Shown here piece by piece: positions 18,944 to 30,395 of a stretch of 64,000 nt of DNA. The notes beneath the pieces are model-generated. The model was given only the letters and a program-made list of their open reading frames with translations. It was not told where the DNA came from and searched no databases. The stretch covers positions 4,278,001 through 4,342,000 of the forward strand of contig NZ_SNXU01000001.1 of the NCBI RefSeq assembly GCF_004362515.1. Reading direction: 5' to 3'. This stretch comes from Actinokineospora alba. Its GTDB lineage: Bacteria; Actinomycetota; Actinomycetes; Mycobacteriales; Pseudonocardiaceae. The first letter of the stretch is position 1. Every line of letters begins with the position of its first letter. The translations under genes and the position numbers were made by a program.

Positions 18944-20242
18944 ATGAGTTCTGCCGAGGTCGCCATGCGTGAGTCGCTCCCGCCCGGATCCCGCCTGCCC
19001 CGGCCCATCCAGACGATCCTGTTCCTGCGTTCCCGCCACCGCTTCGCTCCGATCTGGCGCCGCAAGCACGGGGACACCTTCACCGTCCGACTCGCGGCCG
19101 ACCGGACCGTCGTCGTGGTGAGCAGGCCCGAAGACATCCGTGAGATCTTCGCCGGACCGTCGTCGGTGTTCCACGCGGGCGAGGGCAACGCGATCCTCGA
19201 ACCGGTGATGGGCAGCCAGTCCGTGCTGATCCTCGACGAGGACGCCCACCTGCGCTCCCGCAAGCGCCTGATGCCCGCGTTCAACGGCGCCGCCCTGCGC
19301 GGCTACGCCGGGATGATGACCGAACTGGCCGAGAAGTCCGCCGACCGCTGGCCGGTCGGCAAGCCGTTCGCCGTGCACCCGGTGATGAACGCGCTGACCC
19401 TGGAGATCATCCTGCGGGTCGTGTTCGGCATGGCCGAGGGCGACCGGCTGGCCCGGCTGCGGCCGCTGATCAACAAAGTCGTCGACATCGGCCCCATCGC
19501 GATCCTCGGCTGGACCTACCCCGCGCTGAGCCGGTTCTGGCCGTGGACGCGCAACGCCCGGAACCTCGCCGACGCCGACGCCCTGCTCCACGAGGAGATC
19601 GCCGAGCGCCGCACCCAGGACCTGGCCGACCGCGATGACGTCCTGTCCCGCCTGCTCGCCGCCGACCCCGACGCGCCCGCCGCCGAGTTGCGCGACCACA
19701 TGATGACCCTGCTCCTCGCAGGCCACGAGACCACCGCGACCGCGCTCGCCTGGTCCCTGCACGAACTCGCGCGCAACCCGGAAACCCTGCGCGCCGCACA
19801 GGAAGCGGCCGACAACGGCGACGACGACTACCTCCAGGCCGTCACCAAGGAGGCCATGCGGCTGCGCCCGGTCATCTACAGCGTCGCCCGCAGGCTGACC
19901 GAGCCGACCGCCGTGCGGGGACACCTGCTGCCGAAGGGCACGATCGTCACACCCAGCATCGGTCTCGTGCAGCACGACCCCGACAACTTCGCCGAGCCCG
20001 AGGAGTTCCGCCCGGAGCGCTTCATCGGCGCCCAGCCAGAAGCGGGCACCTGGATCCCGTTCGGCGGCGGCGTCCGCCGCTGCCTCGGCGCCGGGTTCTC
20101 CTTGCAGGAGGCCGCCGCCGTCCTGCGCGCGGTGCTTGTCCGGTACGACATCGAGCCGGTGGGTCCGCCGGAGGCCACGATCACCCGCAACATCACCCTG
20201 GTCCCCGCGAAGGGCGCCCGGATCGTGGCCCGCCGCCGCTGA
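18944..20242 (+). CDS. Cytochrome P450 (bacterial class resembling CYP110/CYP138)
   Basis: A 432-aa P450 with a proline-rich start (LPPGSRLPRPIQT), I-helix AGHETTATALAW, K-helix KEAMRLRP (ExxR), FRPERF and the heme loop FGGGVRRCLGAGFS. The eukaryote-like PERF and FGGGxRRCxG features place it with CYP110/138-like bacterial enzymes, often acting on fatty acids or terpenes, but the substrate is not deducible. ATG 18944 is chosen for GGAGGG six bases upstream; an in-frame ATG at 18905 lacks a site. It is divergent from tetR, the likely regulator. Confidence 0.93.
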   Translation: MSSAEVAMRESLPPGSRLPRPIQTILFLRSRHRFAPIWRRKHGDTFTVRLAADRTVVVVSRPEDIREIFAGPSSVFHAGEGNAILEPVMGSQSVLILDEDAHLRSRKRLMPAFNGAALRGYAGMMTELAEKSADRWPVGKPFAVHPVMNALTLEIILRVVFGMAEGDRLARLRPLINKVVDIGPIAILGWTYPALSRFWPWTRNARNLADADALLHEEIAERRTQDLADRDDVLSRLLAADPDAPAAELRDHMMTLLLAGHETTATALAWSLHELARNPETLRAAQEAADNGDDDYLQAVTKEAMRLRPVIYSVARRLTEPTAVRGHLLPKGTIVTPSIGLVQHDPDNFAEPEEFRPERFIGAQPEAGTWIPFGGGVRRCLGAGFSLQEAAAVLRAVLVRYDIEPVGPPEATITRNITLVPAKGARIVARRR

Positions 20243-20381
20243 TGGCGCCGGTCACAGCCGGGTCAGCATCGCGTCAACGAGCGCTCTGAGCCCGTAAAGA
20301 TCGCGTAGCCGAAACCACAACCGGGTCGCTTCTCGGCGTTGTGTTGTCCATGGATGACACCCGAGTTACGCGGAGGACACG

Positions 20382-21713
20382 GTGACACTCGTCGACCACA
20401 TACCCACGCTGCGGGGCTCGCTGAACCGGCGGCTCGAACCCGGCATCTGGCCCCGCGGCGCCCACCTGCGTACCGACAACGAACTGGAGATCGCCCGCGT
20501 CGAGACGACCCAGCTCGCCGCCCGCTTCGCCACCCCCGCCTACGTGCTCGACGAGGACGACATCCGGGCCCGCTGCCGGGCCTACCGCGCCGCGCTGCCG
20601 GACGTGGAGATCGCCTACGCGGGCAAGTCGCTGATGTGCCGCGGCGTGCTGCGGATCATCGCCGAGGAAGGCCTTTCGCTCGACGTCTGCTCGGCGGGCG
20701 AGCTGGCGGTGGCCCGCTCGATCGGCTTTCCGGCGGAGCGGATCCTGTTGCACGGCAACGTGAAGACCGCCGAAGACCTCAAGGCCGCCCTCGGCTACGG
20801 CGTGGGTCGCGTCGTGATCGACTCGCTCGACGAGATCCACCAGCTCGGCGCGCTGACCACCACCGCCCAGCCGGTCCTGATCCGCGTGACGCCGGGCGTC
20901 GACGGAAGCACCCACCACGCCATCACCACCGGCGTCGACGGCCAGAAGTTCGGGTTCTCCCTGGCCGACGGCGCCGCCGAACGCGCTGTCGCGCGGGTAC
21001 TGGCCGAACCGGGACTCCGGCTGGTCGGCCTGCACTGCCACATCGGCTCGCAGATCACCCGGGTCGCCGCCTTCGAGGAAGCGGCCCGCCGGATGGTCGG
21101 ACTGCTGGCGCTCATCCGAGACCTGCACGGCGTGGTGCTGCGCCAACTCGACGTCGGCGGCGGTCACGGGATCCCTTATCTCCCAGGGGAAACCGAGTTC
21201 GACCTGACCGGATTCGCCAACCGCCTGCGCTGCGCGGTGAACTACGAGTCCGGCAGGCGGCGGTTCCCCGTGCCCGCGCTCACCATCGAGCCCGGCCGGT
21301 CGATCGTCGGGCCCGCGGGCGTGACCCTCTACCGGGTCGCGGTCGTCAAGCGCGGCGCCACGACGTTCGTCGCCGTGGACGGCGGCATGAGCGACAACCC
21401 CCGGCCCGCCCTGTACGGCGCCCGGTACACGGTGCGGATGGTGGGCAGGCCATCCTCGGCCCCGCTGGTCCCCGTGACCGTCGTCGGCAGGCATTGCGAG
21501 GCGGGCGACGTCCTGGCCGAGGTCGACCTCCCGGCCGACATCGCCGCGGGCGACCTCCTGGCCGTGGCGGCCACCGGCGCCTACCACTACAGCCTGTCGT
21601 CCAACTACAACGCCGTGGGCAGACCGCCGCTGGTCGCCGTCCGCGACGGGGTGGCCAGGCTGCTGGTCCGCCGCGAGACCGAGGACGACCTGCTCGCCCG
21701 CGACCAGGGCTGA
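20382..21713 (+). CDS. Diaminopimelate decarboxylase-like PLP enzyme (group IV)
   Basis: This 443-aa fold-type III decarboxylase shows the Schiff-base Lys in IAYAGKSLMC near residue 84, HCHIGSQI near 222, the phosphate loop GGGHGIPY, EPGRSIVG, and the C-terminal active-site Cys in GRHCEAGDVL. These point to LysA (meso-DAP to lysine) rather than ornithine decarboxylase. It is not beside argS/hom/thrC, the usual actinobacterial lysA context, so it may be a second copy with another substrate. GGAGGA precedes GTG 20382 by four bases. Confidence 0.88.
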   Translation: MTLVDHIPTLRGSLNRRLEPGIWPRGAHLRTDNELEIARVETTQLAARFATPAYVLDEDDIRARCRAYRAALPDVEIAYAGKSLMCRGVLRIIAEEGLSLDVCSAGELAVARSIGFPAERILLHGNVKTAEDLKAALGYGVGRVVIDSLDEIHQLGALTTTAQPVLIRVTPGVDGSTHHAITTGVDGQKFGFSLADGAAERAVARVLAEPGLRLVGLHCHIGSQITRVAAFEEAARRMVGLLALIRDLHGVVLRQLDVGGGHGIPYLPGETEFDLTGFANRLRCAVNYESGRRRFPVPALTIEPGRSIVGPAGVTLYRVAVVKRGATTFVAVDGGMSDNPRPALYGARYTVRMVGRPSSAPLVPVTVVGRHCEAGDVLAEVDLPADIAAGDLLAVAATGAYHYSLSSNYNAVGRPPLVAVRDGVARLLVRRETEDDLLARDQG

Positions 21714-21714
21714 C

Positions 21715-22362
21715 TCAGGCGGGCAGGGGCTTGCCGCGGTCGGTGGCGACGGTGATGGCGAAGAACGCCAGCAGCGCGCCGGTCACGTACCGCTGCACGC
21801 GCAGCCAGTCCGGCCGCCGGGCGAAGAACGTGCCGACCGCGCCCGCGGCCAGGACGAACGTGCCGTTGAACGTCAGCGCCACCGCGATCTGAGTCAGGCC
21901 GAGCAGCAGGCTCTGCATGGCCACCGAGCCGAGCGACGGATCGATGAACTGCGGCAGCAGCGACACATACAGGATGGCGATCTTCGGGTTGAGCAGGGCG
22001 GTCAGCAACCCCATGCCGAAGAGCTTGCGCGGCCGGTCGATCGAGAGCCCCTGCGGCGCGAACGGCGACGTGCCACCAGGCCGGACCGTCTGCCACGCCA
22101 GCCAGAGCAGATACGCCGCCCCGGCAAGTTTGAGCGCCAGATAGAGCTGCGGAACGTAAGTGAAGAGCGTGACCACCCCGGCGGTGGCGGCGATCAGGTA
22201 CACGAACAGCCCTGTCCCCGCCCCGGCCAGCGAGACCAGCCCCGCGCGGCGACCCTGGGTCACCGACCGCGAGACCAGATAGATCATGTTCGGCCCGGGC
22301 GTCAACACCATGCCCAGGGAAACGAGTGCGACACCGACGAACGCGCTGAGTTCAACCCCCAT
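21715..22362 (-). CDS. LysE/RhtB family amino-acid exporter
   Basis: The 215-aa integral membrane protein has six hydrophobic helices and the LysE family start VGVALVSLGMVLTPGPNMIYLVSRSV with its conserved TPGPN, then LNPKIAILYVSLLPQF in the middle. These proteins export amino acids or derivatives by proton exchange. It converges on the decarboxylase-like gene with one base between, so pairing with that enzyme is positional only. ATG 22362 has GACAAT six bases upstream, a weak version of the leaderless pattern. An in-frame extension to 22452 lacks conservation features. Confidence 0.9.
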   Translation of the reverse strand: MGVELSAFVGVALVSLGMVLTPGPNMIYLVSRSVTQGRRAGLVSLAGAGTGLFVYLIAATAGVVTLFTYVPQLYLALKLAGAAYLLWLAWQTVRPGGTSPFAPQGLSIDRPRKLFGMGLLTALLNPKIAILYVSLLPQFIDPSLGSVAMQSLLLGLTQIAVALTFNGTFVLAAGAVGTFFARRPDWLRVQRYVTGALLAFFAITVATDRGKPLPA

Positions 22363-22378
22363 GCGTCCATTGTCCCAT

Positions 22379-23152
22379 TCAGAGCCGACGGTTCTCCAAT
22401 ACTGGGATCGCCGCCCGCGTGGTGTCCACAACATCGGTGTCGATGTCGACAACCAGCACGTCCGGCTTGCCCTCCAGCGCCGCCACGACCCGCCCGCGCG
22501 GATCGGCGACCAGGCTGTGCCCGATCCCCAGCGGCGCCGTGCCGGTGACCGGGCCCGGGTCGGCCTGCCCGCAGGCGAGCACCCAGGACGTGCAGTCGAG
22601 CGCCCGCGCGCGCACGAGCAACTCCCACTGCTCGAGCTTGCCCTCGCCCGCGCCCCACGACGCGCCCAGCAGGATCGCCTTGGCGCCGCGGTCGGCCAGC
22701 GCCCGGAACAGCTCGGGGAAGCGGACGTCGTAACAGGTGGCCACGCCGAGGGTGATCCCGTCGACCTCGATCGTCACCGGGGCATCGCCCGGCGCGACCG
22801 TGCGCGACTCGGCGAAACCGAAGGCGTCGAACAGGTGGATCTTGTCGTAGCCGAGGTGCTGCCCGCGGCCGGTGACCAGCAGCGTGTTGCGCACCCGCCC
22901 GTCCGGGTCGGGGGTGAACATCCCGGCGACGATGACCACGCCGTGCTCGTCGGCGATCTCCCGGACAGCGGTCGCCCACGGCCCGTCGAGCGGCTGCGCC
23001 ACCGGCCCCAGGGGGACACCGAAGCGCGACATCGTCGCCTCCGGGAACAGCACCACCGACGCGCCGTCGGCCTGGCACACGCCGTCGCGGACCAGCGCGA
23101 GGTTCGCCTCCGGATCGGCGGTGGCGGAGATCTGGCAGAGGGCAACTCGCAC
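22379..23152 (-). CDS. Carbon-nitrogen hydrolase (nitrilase superfamily)
   Basis: The 257-aa product has all three catalytic residues of the superfamily in order: Glu in VVLFPEATMSRFG, Lys in LGYDKIHLFDAFGFAES, and Cys in GVATCYDVRFPELFRAL. The CYDVRFPE sequence is typical of the Nit/omega-amidase-like branch, which hydrolyses deaminated glutathione or alpha-keto amides. GTG 23152 is preceded by AAGGAG with good spacing. It lies 41 bp from the divergent lipoprotein gene and 16 nt upstream of lysE on the same strand, so the two may be co-transcribed. Confidence 0.92.
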   Translation of the reverse strand: MRVALCQISATADPEANLALVRDGVCQADGASVVLFPEATMSRFGVPLGPVAQPLDGPWATAVREIADEHGVVIVAGMFTPDPDGRVRNTLLVTGRGQHLGYDKIHLFDAFGFAESRTVAPGDAPVTIEVDGITLGVATCYDVRFPELFRALADRGAKAILLGASWGAGEGKLEQWELLVRARALDCTSWVLACGQADPGPVTGTAPLGIGHSLVADPRGRVVAALEGKPDVLVVDIDTDVVDTTRAAIPVLENRRL

Positions 23153-23193
23153 AGTCGCTCCTTCGGATTCGTTCGACCACTACTGTTGGTGTC

Positions 23194-24642
23194 GTGCCGG
23201 TTCTGCGCGCGGTAGCCGCTGTCGTCCTGATGATTTCCCTGGCCGCCTGCACGGCCGAACCTACCCCGCCTGCCTCCGGTGACCCCGACGGTCGGTCCAT
23301 GGTGATCGCCGCGGCGGTCGCGCCCGCGTCACTCGACCCGGCCGCGGGCTACGCCCCGCTCGGCGCGGCGAAGATTTACGACGGGCTCGTCGAGTACCAG
23401 CCGGGGGGCACGCTGCGGCCCGCGCTGGCCGCGGGGCTGCCCGTGCCCGCCGCCGACGGGCGCTCCTGGACGGTCACCCTGCGCGGCGACGTGAAGTTCC
23501 ACGACGGCAGCGCGTTCGACGCCGACGACGTGGTGGCCACCTATCGCCGCGTCCTCGACGGACCGCTGCGCTCGAAGTTCTGGATGCTCTCCGACGTCCG
23601 CGCGCTCGACGCGGCGACCGTCCGCTTCGAGCTGTCCCAGCCCTACCCGGCGTTCACCGGTCTGCTGGTGCTGGGCGTCAAACCGGTCGCGGAGGGGACC
23701 AACGGCACCGGCCCGTACCAGGTCACCGCCTGGGAGCCCGGCCGCAAGCTCGTCCTCAAAGCCCACTCCGCCTACTACCTCGGCGCGCCGAAGCTGAGTG
23801 AGGTCACCGTCGAGTTCGTCCCCGACGACGAGACCCGCGCCCAACTCCTGCGCGACGGCAAACTCGATGGCGCCGCGCTGCCCGCGACCCTGGCTTCGGG
23901 ATTCGCCACCACCTCCGGGCTCACCGTCGTCGACCACGCCGCCGGGGACGTGCGGATGGTCTCCCTGCCCGACGGCCCCGTCACCGGCGACCCCGCGATG
24001 CGGCGGGCGCTGAACCTCGTTGTCGACCGGCGCGAACTCGTCAAGGAGGCACTGGCGGGCAAGGGCGTGGCGACCTCGGTCCCGCTGCCCGCCGCGCTCG
24101 CCGAGTTCGCCGAACCGGGCGCGCGTTTCGACCTTGACGTGTCCCGCGCGAAGGCACTCCTCGAAGCCGCCGGGTGGTCGGCGGCCGCCGACGGGCAGCG
24201 CGCCAAAGCCGGTGTGCCCGCGGTCATTCCGGTCGGCTACCCCGTCGGTGATCTCGCCGCGCGTGACCTCATCGCCGGTTTCGCCCGCGCCGCCGCCACG
24301 GTCGGCGTGAAGGTCACCGCCGAGCCGGTCGCGCGCGACGCCCTCACCGGCGCCACCGCCGAACTGCGCTCGGTGGGCGACCCATTTGACCCCAGCCGGG
24401 CGCTGTCGTGGCTGGGCGACACGGAGGCGCGCGCCGTCACCGACCCGGCCCAGCGCGCCGTCGCGTACCGGGCGCTCACTCGCGCCTACCTCGCCGCGCC
24501 GTCCGCGGTGGTGCTCGCGGAGACCGGCCACAGCTACGTGATTCGCCAGAACTGGACCGGATACCGGCCCGTCGTCGACGGTCCGGGGACAGACCACACG
24601 TGGGGGGCATGGTGGAACTTGCAGACGTGGGCACCTCGATGA
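23194..24642 (+). CDS. Orphan peptide/nickel-type ABC substrate-binding lipoprotein
   Basis: A 482-aa family 5 extracellular solute-binding protein. A signal peptide ends in the lipobox LAAC with Cys19 as lipidation site. The family motifs PASLDPAAGYAPLGAAKIYDGLVEYQPGG and DVKFHDGSAFDADDVVATYRRVLDG are clear. No permease or ATPase gene is adjacent. GTG 23194 has TACTGT (23181-23186) seven bases upstream, indicating a leaderless transcript. The stop overlaps the ATG of the aminotransferase, so the two are co-expressed. Ligand is probably a peptide but cannot be fixed. Confidence 0.92.
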   Translation: MPVLRAVAAVVLMISLAACTAEPTPPASGDPDGRSMVIAAAVAPASLDPAAGYAPLGAAKIYDGLVEYQPGGTLRPALAAGLPVPAADGRSWTVTLRGDVKFHDGSAFDADDVVATYRRVLDGPLRSKFWMLSDVRALDAATVRFELSQPYPAFTGLLVLGVKPVAEGTNGTGPYQVTAWEPGRKLVLKAHSAYYLGAPKLSEVTVEFVPDDETRAQLLRDGKLDGAALPATLASGFATTSGLTVVDHAAGDVRMVSLPDGPVTGDPAMRRALNLVVDRRELVKEALAGKGVATSVPLPAALAEFAEPGARFDLDVSRAKALLEAAGWSAAADGQRAKAGVPAVIPVGYPVGDLAARDLIAGFARAAATVGVKVTAEPVARDALTGATAELRSVGDPFDPSRALSWLGDTEARAVTDPAQRAVAYRALTRAYLAAPSAVVLAETGHSYVIRQNWTGYRPVVDGPGTDHTWGAWWNLQTWAPR

Positions 24643-25811
24643 TCGATCTGGACGCGGTGCGCGCGCTGACGCCCGGCGCGGCGAACGGCGTGTTCCTCGA
24701 CAGCGCCGGAGCGTCCCTGAACCCGCGGCCGATCGTCGACGAGGTCGTCGCGCACCTGCGCCGTGAGGAGGAAGTCGGCGGCTACCGCGCGGCCGCCGAG
24801 CGGCTCGACGACCTCGAAGCGGGCTACGGCGTCTTCGCCGACCTGCTGGGCTGCGACCCCGACGAGATCGCCTTCACCGACAGCGCCACCCGCTCCTATC
24901 TCGCCGCCTTCGACGCGCTGCCGCTCGGGCCGGGTGACCGCCTGCTCGCCACCGAGGCCGAATACGGCGGCAACGCGATCCCGCTGCTGCGCCGGGCCCA
25001 ACTCGCCGGGGCCACCGTCGAGCCGATCCCGTCCACGGCGGACGGCGAGGTCGACGTCGCCGCGCTGCGGGGGATGCTCGACGAGCGGGTCAAGTTCGTC
25101 TCGCTGGTGCATGTGCCGACCAACAACGGGCTGGTCAACCCGGTCGAGACGGTCGCGGCGGCGGCGCACGAGGTGGGTGCCCTGGTGGCCCTCGACGCCT
25201 GCCAGTCGATCGGCCAACTCCCACTGTCGCTGCGCGACATGGGCGTCGACTTCATCAGCGGCGCGGGCCGCAAGTGGCTGCGCGGCCCGCGCGGCACCGG
25301 GGTGCTGGCCGTGAGCCGGGCCGCCCGCGAGCGGCTGCGCCCCCGGCTGGTCGACCTGCACAGCGGCGAGTGGACGGGCACCGACGAGTTCGAGCTGCGC
25401 GACGACGCCAGGGTGTTCGAGCTGTGGGAATGCGGCGTCGCGGAGCGCCTGGGGTTTATCTCCGCCGCTCGCTACGCCCTCGACCTGGGCATCGACGCCA
25501 TCGCCGCCGCGGTCGCCGACCGGGCGGGCAGGCTGCGCGCCGGACTGGCCGAAATCCCCGGTGTCCAGCTCCGTGACCAGGGCAAACACCAGTGTGGCTT
25601 GGTCACCTTCACGGTCGACGGGGTGGCCGCGGCCGAGGTTCGCGACAAGCTGCGCGGCCAAGACATCACCGTCACGGTCAGTGGGCTGCCGTCCACGCGC
25701 TACGACATGACCCGGCGCGGTCTCAGCGAGGTCGTCCGGGCCTCGCCGCACTACTTCATCTCCCCGGACCAGATCGATACAGCTGTCGAGGCGGTCGCCA
25801 CCCTGCGGTGA
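24639..25811 (+). CDS. Class V aminotransferase (cysteine-desulfurase-like)
   Basis: The 390-aa PLP enzyme shows VFLDSAGASLNPRP at the N-terminus, DACQSIGQLPLSL with the PLP Asp near residue 187, and the Schiff-base Lys in SGAGRKWLRGPRGTG. It resembles SufS/EgtE-type fold I enzymes, including the isopenicillin-epimerase-like group, but lacks a recognisable SufS C-terminal Cys loop, so desulfurase activity is doubtful. ATG 24639 overlaps the lipoprotein stop (ATGA); ATG 24609 and GTG 24612 are in-frame alternatives after a G-run. It ends 71 nt before hisD. Confidence 0.88.
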   Translation: MIDLDAVRALTPGAANGVFLDSAGASLNPRPIVDEVVAHLRREEEVGGYRAAAERLDDLEAGYGVFADLLGCDPDEIAFTDSATRSYLAAFDALPLGPGDRLLATEAEYGGNAIPLLRRAQLAGATVEPIPSTADGEVDVAALRGMLDERVKFVSLVHVPTNNGLVNPVETVAAAAHEVGALVALDACQSIGQLPLSLRDMGVDFISGAGRKWLRGPRGTGVLAVSRAARERLRPRLVDLHSGEWTGTDEFELRDDARVFELWECGVAERLGFISAARYALDLGIDAIAAAVADRAGRLRAGLAEIPGVQLRDQGKHQCGLVTFTVDGVAAAEVRDKLRGQDITVTVSGLPSTRYDMTRRGLSEVVRASPHYFISPDQIDTAVEAVATLR

Positions 25812-25845
25812 CGGACGCGACGGTCACGCCGGGAGGTCGACGCCT

Positions 25846-25877
25846 TACTCTTGAGGGGTCCCCGCACTGATGGAAGG
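25846..25877 (+). promoter_or_regulatory. Probable hisD promoter -10 and ribosome site
   Basis: TACTCT at 25846-25851 fits the actinobacterial TAnnnT -10 pattern, and GGAAGG at 25872-25877 precedes the hisD ATG (25883) by five bases. This would give a short leader of about 25 nt. I see no attenuator, T-box or His-rich leader peptide here. Confidence 0.45.
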
Positions 25878-25882
25878 ACCCC

Positions 25883-28895
<3,013 letters not shown>

Positions 28896-28915
28896 GCAGT
28901 CGGGAGACTGAGTTG

Positions 28916-29077
28916 GTGTCGAAGGACCTCGTCGTCATCGGCCTGATCGCGTTGGCGGGAATCCTCATCGGAGGCGTCTACACGACCTGGAAGACGGCCA
29001 AGGGAATGGCGATCCTGCTGGCTTTGTTCGCCCTGATGGCGGGCGGCGGCGCCTTGGCCTGGCACCTGTCCTCATGA
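28916..29077 (+). CDS. Small two-helix membrane protein downstream of hisB
   Basis: A 53-aa product made almost entirely of two hydrophobic helices (DLVVIGLIALAGILIGGVY and AILLALFALMAGGGALAW) joined by TTWKTAKGM. GTG 28916 is used (TTG 28913 adjacent); GGGAGA is 9 nt upstream. Its stop overlaps the ATG of the next gene, so it is part of the hisDCB transcript. Similar tiny proteins after hisB are familiar in Actinobacteria but unassigned. Coupling argues that it is translated. Confidence 0.62.
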   Translation: MSKDLVVIGLIALAGILIGGVYTTWKTAKGMAILLALFALMAGGGALAWHLSS

Positions 29078-29727
29078 GACGCGCGGCCGTCTGGGTCCGC
29101 GACGACTTGTCAGACGTCCAGACTCGCCTGCTCGACCGATCGGGCAGGCGACGACTGCTCGTGCCCACGCTGAACGGGACGTTTGTCGTCGGGCCGAACC
29201 CGGTGACCGAGCGGACGATCAAGGACACCCGGGCGGTTCTGGGCGGCGGGATCGGTCTGGTGTGGACTGACACCGGGATCGTGGTCGAGCACGCGGACTA
29301 CTTCGACGCGGACCCGGCACTGCCTGCCATCGAACTGTTCCAGCAGGAGGGCCTGCCCGCCGAGGCCGAACTCATCCGCTGGCTCGACCAAGGTGGGGCC
29401 GACGCCGCGGTGCCGACCCATCCCCGGCCGTGGTGGGAGAAGCTGTTCGGCGAGCGCTCCACCGACCGGCGCAGCTACAAGCGCTCCCGTGGCCTCGCGG
29501 GAGAGATGGTGCTACGTGTGGGCACGTCGGTCCTCTGCTTGTCCGCGTTGTGGCTGGCCTTTGATTTCGAGTCCTTGCCGCCGTTCCTCCAGTGGTGGTT
29601 CATCATATTGGTGCCGGTGGGAGTGATCGATGTTGTGGGCGCCCTGTTGGCTGCATCCAGGTGGCGACAGCAGTTCCCGGTGCTCGATCCTCTTGGGCTG
29701 CGAACGGACGTTCAGGTCCCTCGGTAG
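29074..29727 (+). CDS. Hypothetical membrane-anchored protein, end of his block 1
   Basis: The 217-aa product has a soluble N-terminal part of about 145 residues (RRLLVPTLNGTFVVGPNPVTERTIKD) and two C-terminal hydrophobic helices (GTSVLCLSALWLAFDF and WWFIILVPVGVIDVVGALLA). I recognise no family. It starts in the stop of the preceding mini-gene (ATGA), extending the hisDCB operon to five genes. Its last 16 nt overlap a degraded minus-strand fragment. Confidence 0.72.
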   Translation: MRRAAVWVRDDLSDVQTRLLDRSGRRRLLVPTLNGTFVVGPNPVTERTIKDTRAVLGGGIGLVWTDTGIVVEHADYFDADPALPAIELFQQEGLPAEAELIRWLDQGGADAAVPTHPRPWWEKLFGERSTDRRSYKRSRGLAGEMVLRVGTSVLCLSALWLAFDFESLPPFLQWWFIILVPVGVIDVVGALLAASRWRQQFPVLDPLGLRTDVQVPR

Positions 29728-29924
29728 CGCACCGGCGTGTACGCGAGTTCGCCCGGCCCTGCCCAGCGGTACTCCTGGTGCGTGGCGTAGCTGACCGAGA
29801 GCCCCCAAGTCATCGAGACGAAGCCCGAGCAGTCGGTGCGGTAGTAGGGCTGGTGGCAGCTGTGACATGGCGCCGGCTCCGCCGGCGCGACCGAGCGGGC
29901 GGTCAGCGGCAGGGGGTGGTCACC
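29712..29924 (-). pseudogene. Remnant of an NlpC/P60-type secreted hydrolase
   Basis: Between soxR and the previous gene, a minus-strand frame without a usable start codon reads ...CHQPYYRTDCSGFVSMTWGL..., with the DCSGFV motif at about 29820-29834. That Cys block is the nucleophile signature of NlpC/P60 cell-wall peptidases, and the surrounding YRTDCSGFVSM resembles secreted actinobacterial members. Only about 67 residues remain, in frame after the soxR stop, with no signal peptide and no catalytic His domain. I read it as a decayed fragment, perhaps left by the rearrangement that placed soxR-kptA here. Confidence 0.5.
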
Positions 29925-30386
29925 TCAGATCCCGCCCTCGGTCGCCGCCTTCAACCGGGGCGCGCCGGGGCCGAACTTCGCCAACCCGTCGTCACTGTTG
30001 ATCAGCCCACAGCTCTTGAGCGACAGGCAGCCGCAGCCGATGCAGGACGTCAGGTTGTCCCGCAGCCGCTGCAAGGCGTCGATGCGTGCCTCGATCTCGC
30101 CGTGCCAGGACTTGGACAGCTTGCACCAGTCCAGCTTCGTCGGCGTCCGCCGCTCCGGCAGCAGGTCGAGCGCGTCGTGGATTTCCTCCAGGGACAGCCC
30201 CACCCGCTGGGCGGTGCGGATGAAGGCCAACCGACGCAAGACCGCCCGCGCGTACCGCCGCTGGTTGCCCGCGGTGCGTTCGGAGGTGATCAACCCGCGC
30301 TCCTCGTAGAAGCGCAGGGCCGTGTGGGGAACACCGCTGCGATCGGCTACCTCGCCGATGGTCAGCATCTCAGGGAGCTTGGACAC
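29925..30386 (-). CDS. soxR: SoxR, redox-sensing MerR-family activator
   Basis: A 153-aa MerR-type regulator: winged HTH (LTIGEVADRSGVPHTALRFYEERGLI), dimerisation helix, then the exact SoxR iron-sulfur signature C115-x2-C118-x-C120-x5-C126 in SCIGCGCLSLKSC. SoxR activates promoters with a 19-bp spacer when its [2Fe-2S] cluster is oxidised by redox-cycling compounds. Such a promoter is present 600 bp away before the transketolase pair. GTG 30386 has TAGGCT (30393-30398) six bases upstream; its TAG is also the kptA stop. Many actinobacterial SoxR proteins respond to endogenous antibiotics or pigments. Confidence 0.96.
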   Translation of the reverse strand: MSKLPEMLTIGEVADRSGVPHTALRFYEERGLITSERTAGNQRRYARAVLRRLAFIRTAQRVGLSLEEIHDALDLLPERRTPTKLDWCKLSKSWHGEIEARIDALQRLRDNLTSCIGCGCLSLKSCGLINSDDGLAKFGPGAPRLKAATEGGI

Positions 30387-30395
30387 CCGAAGAGC

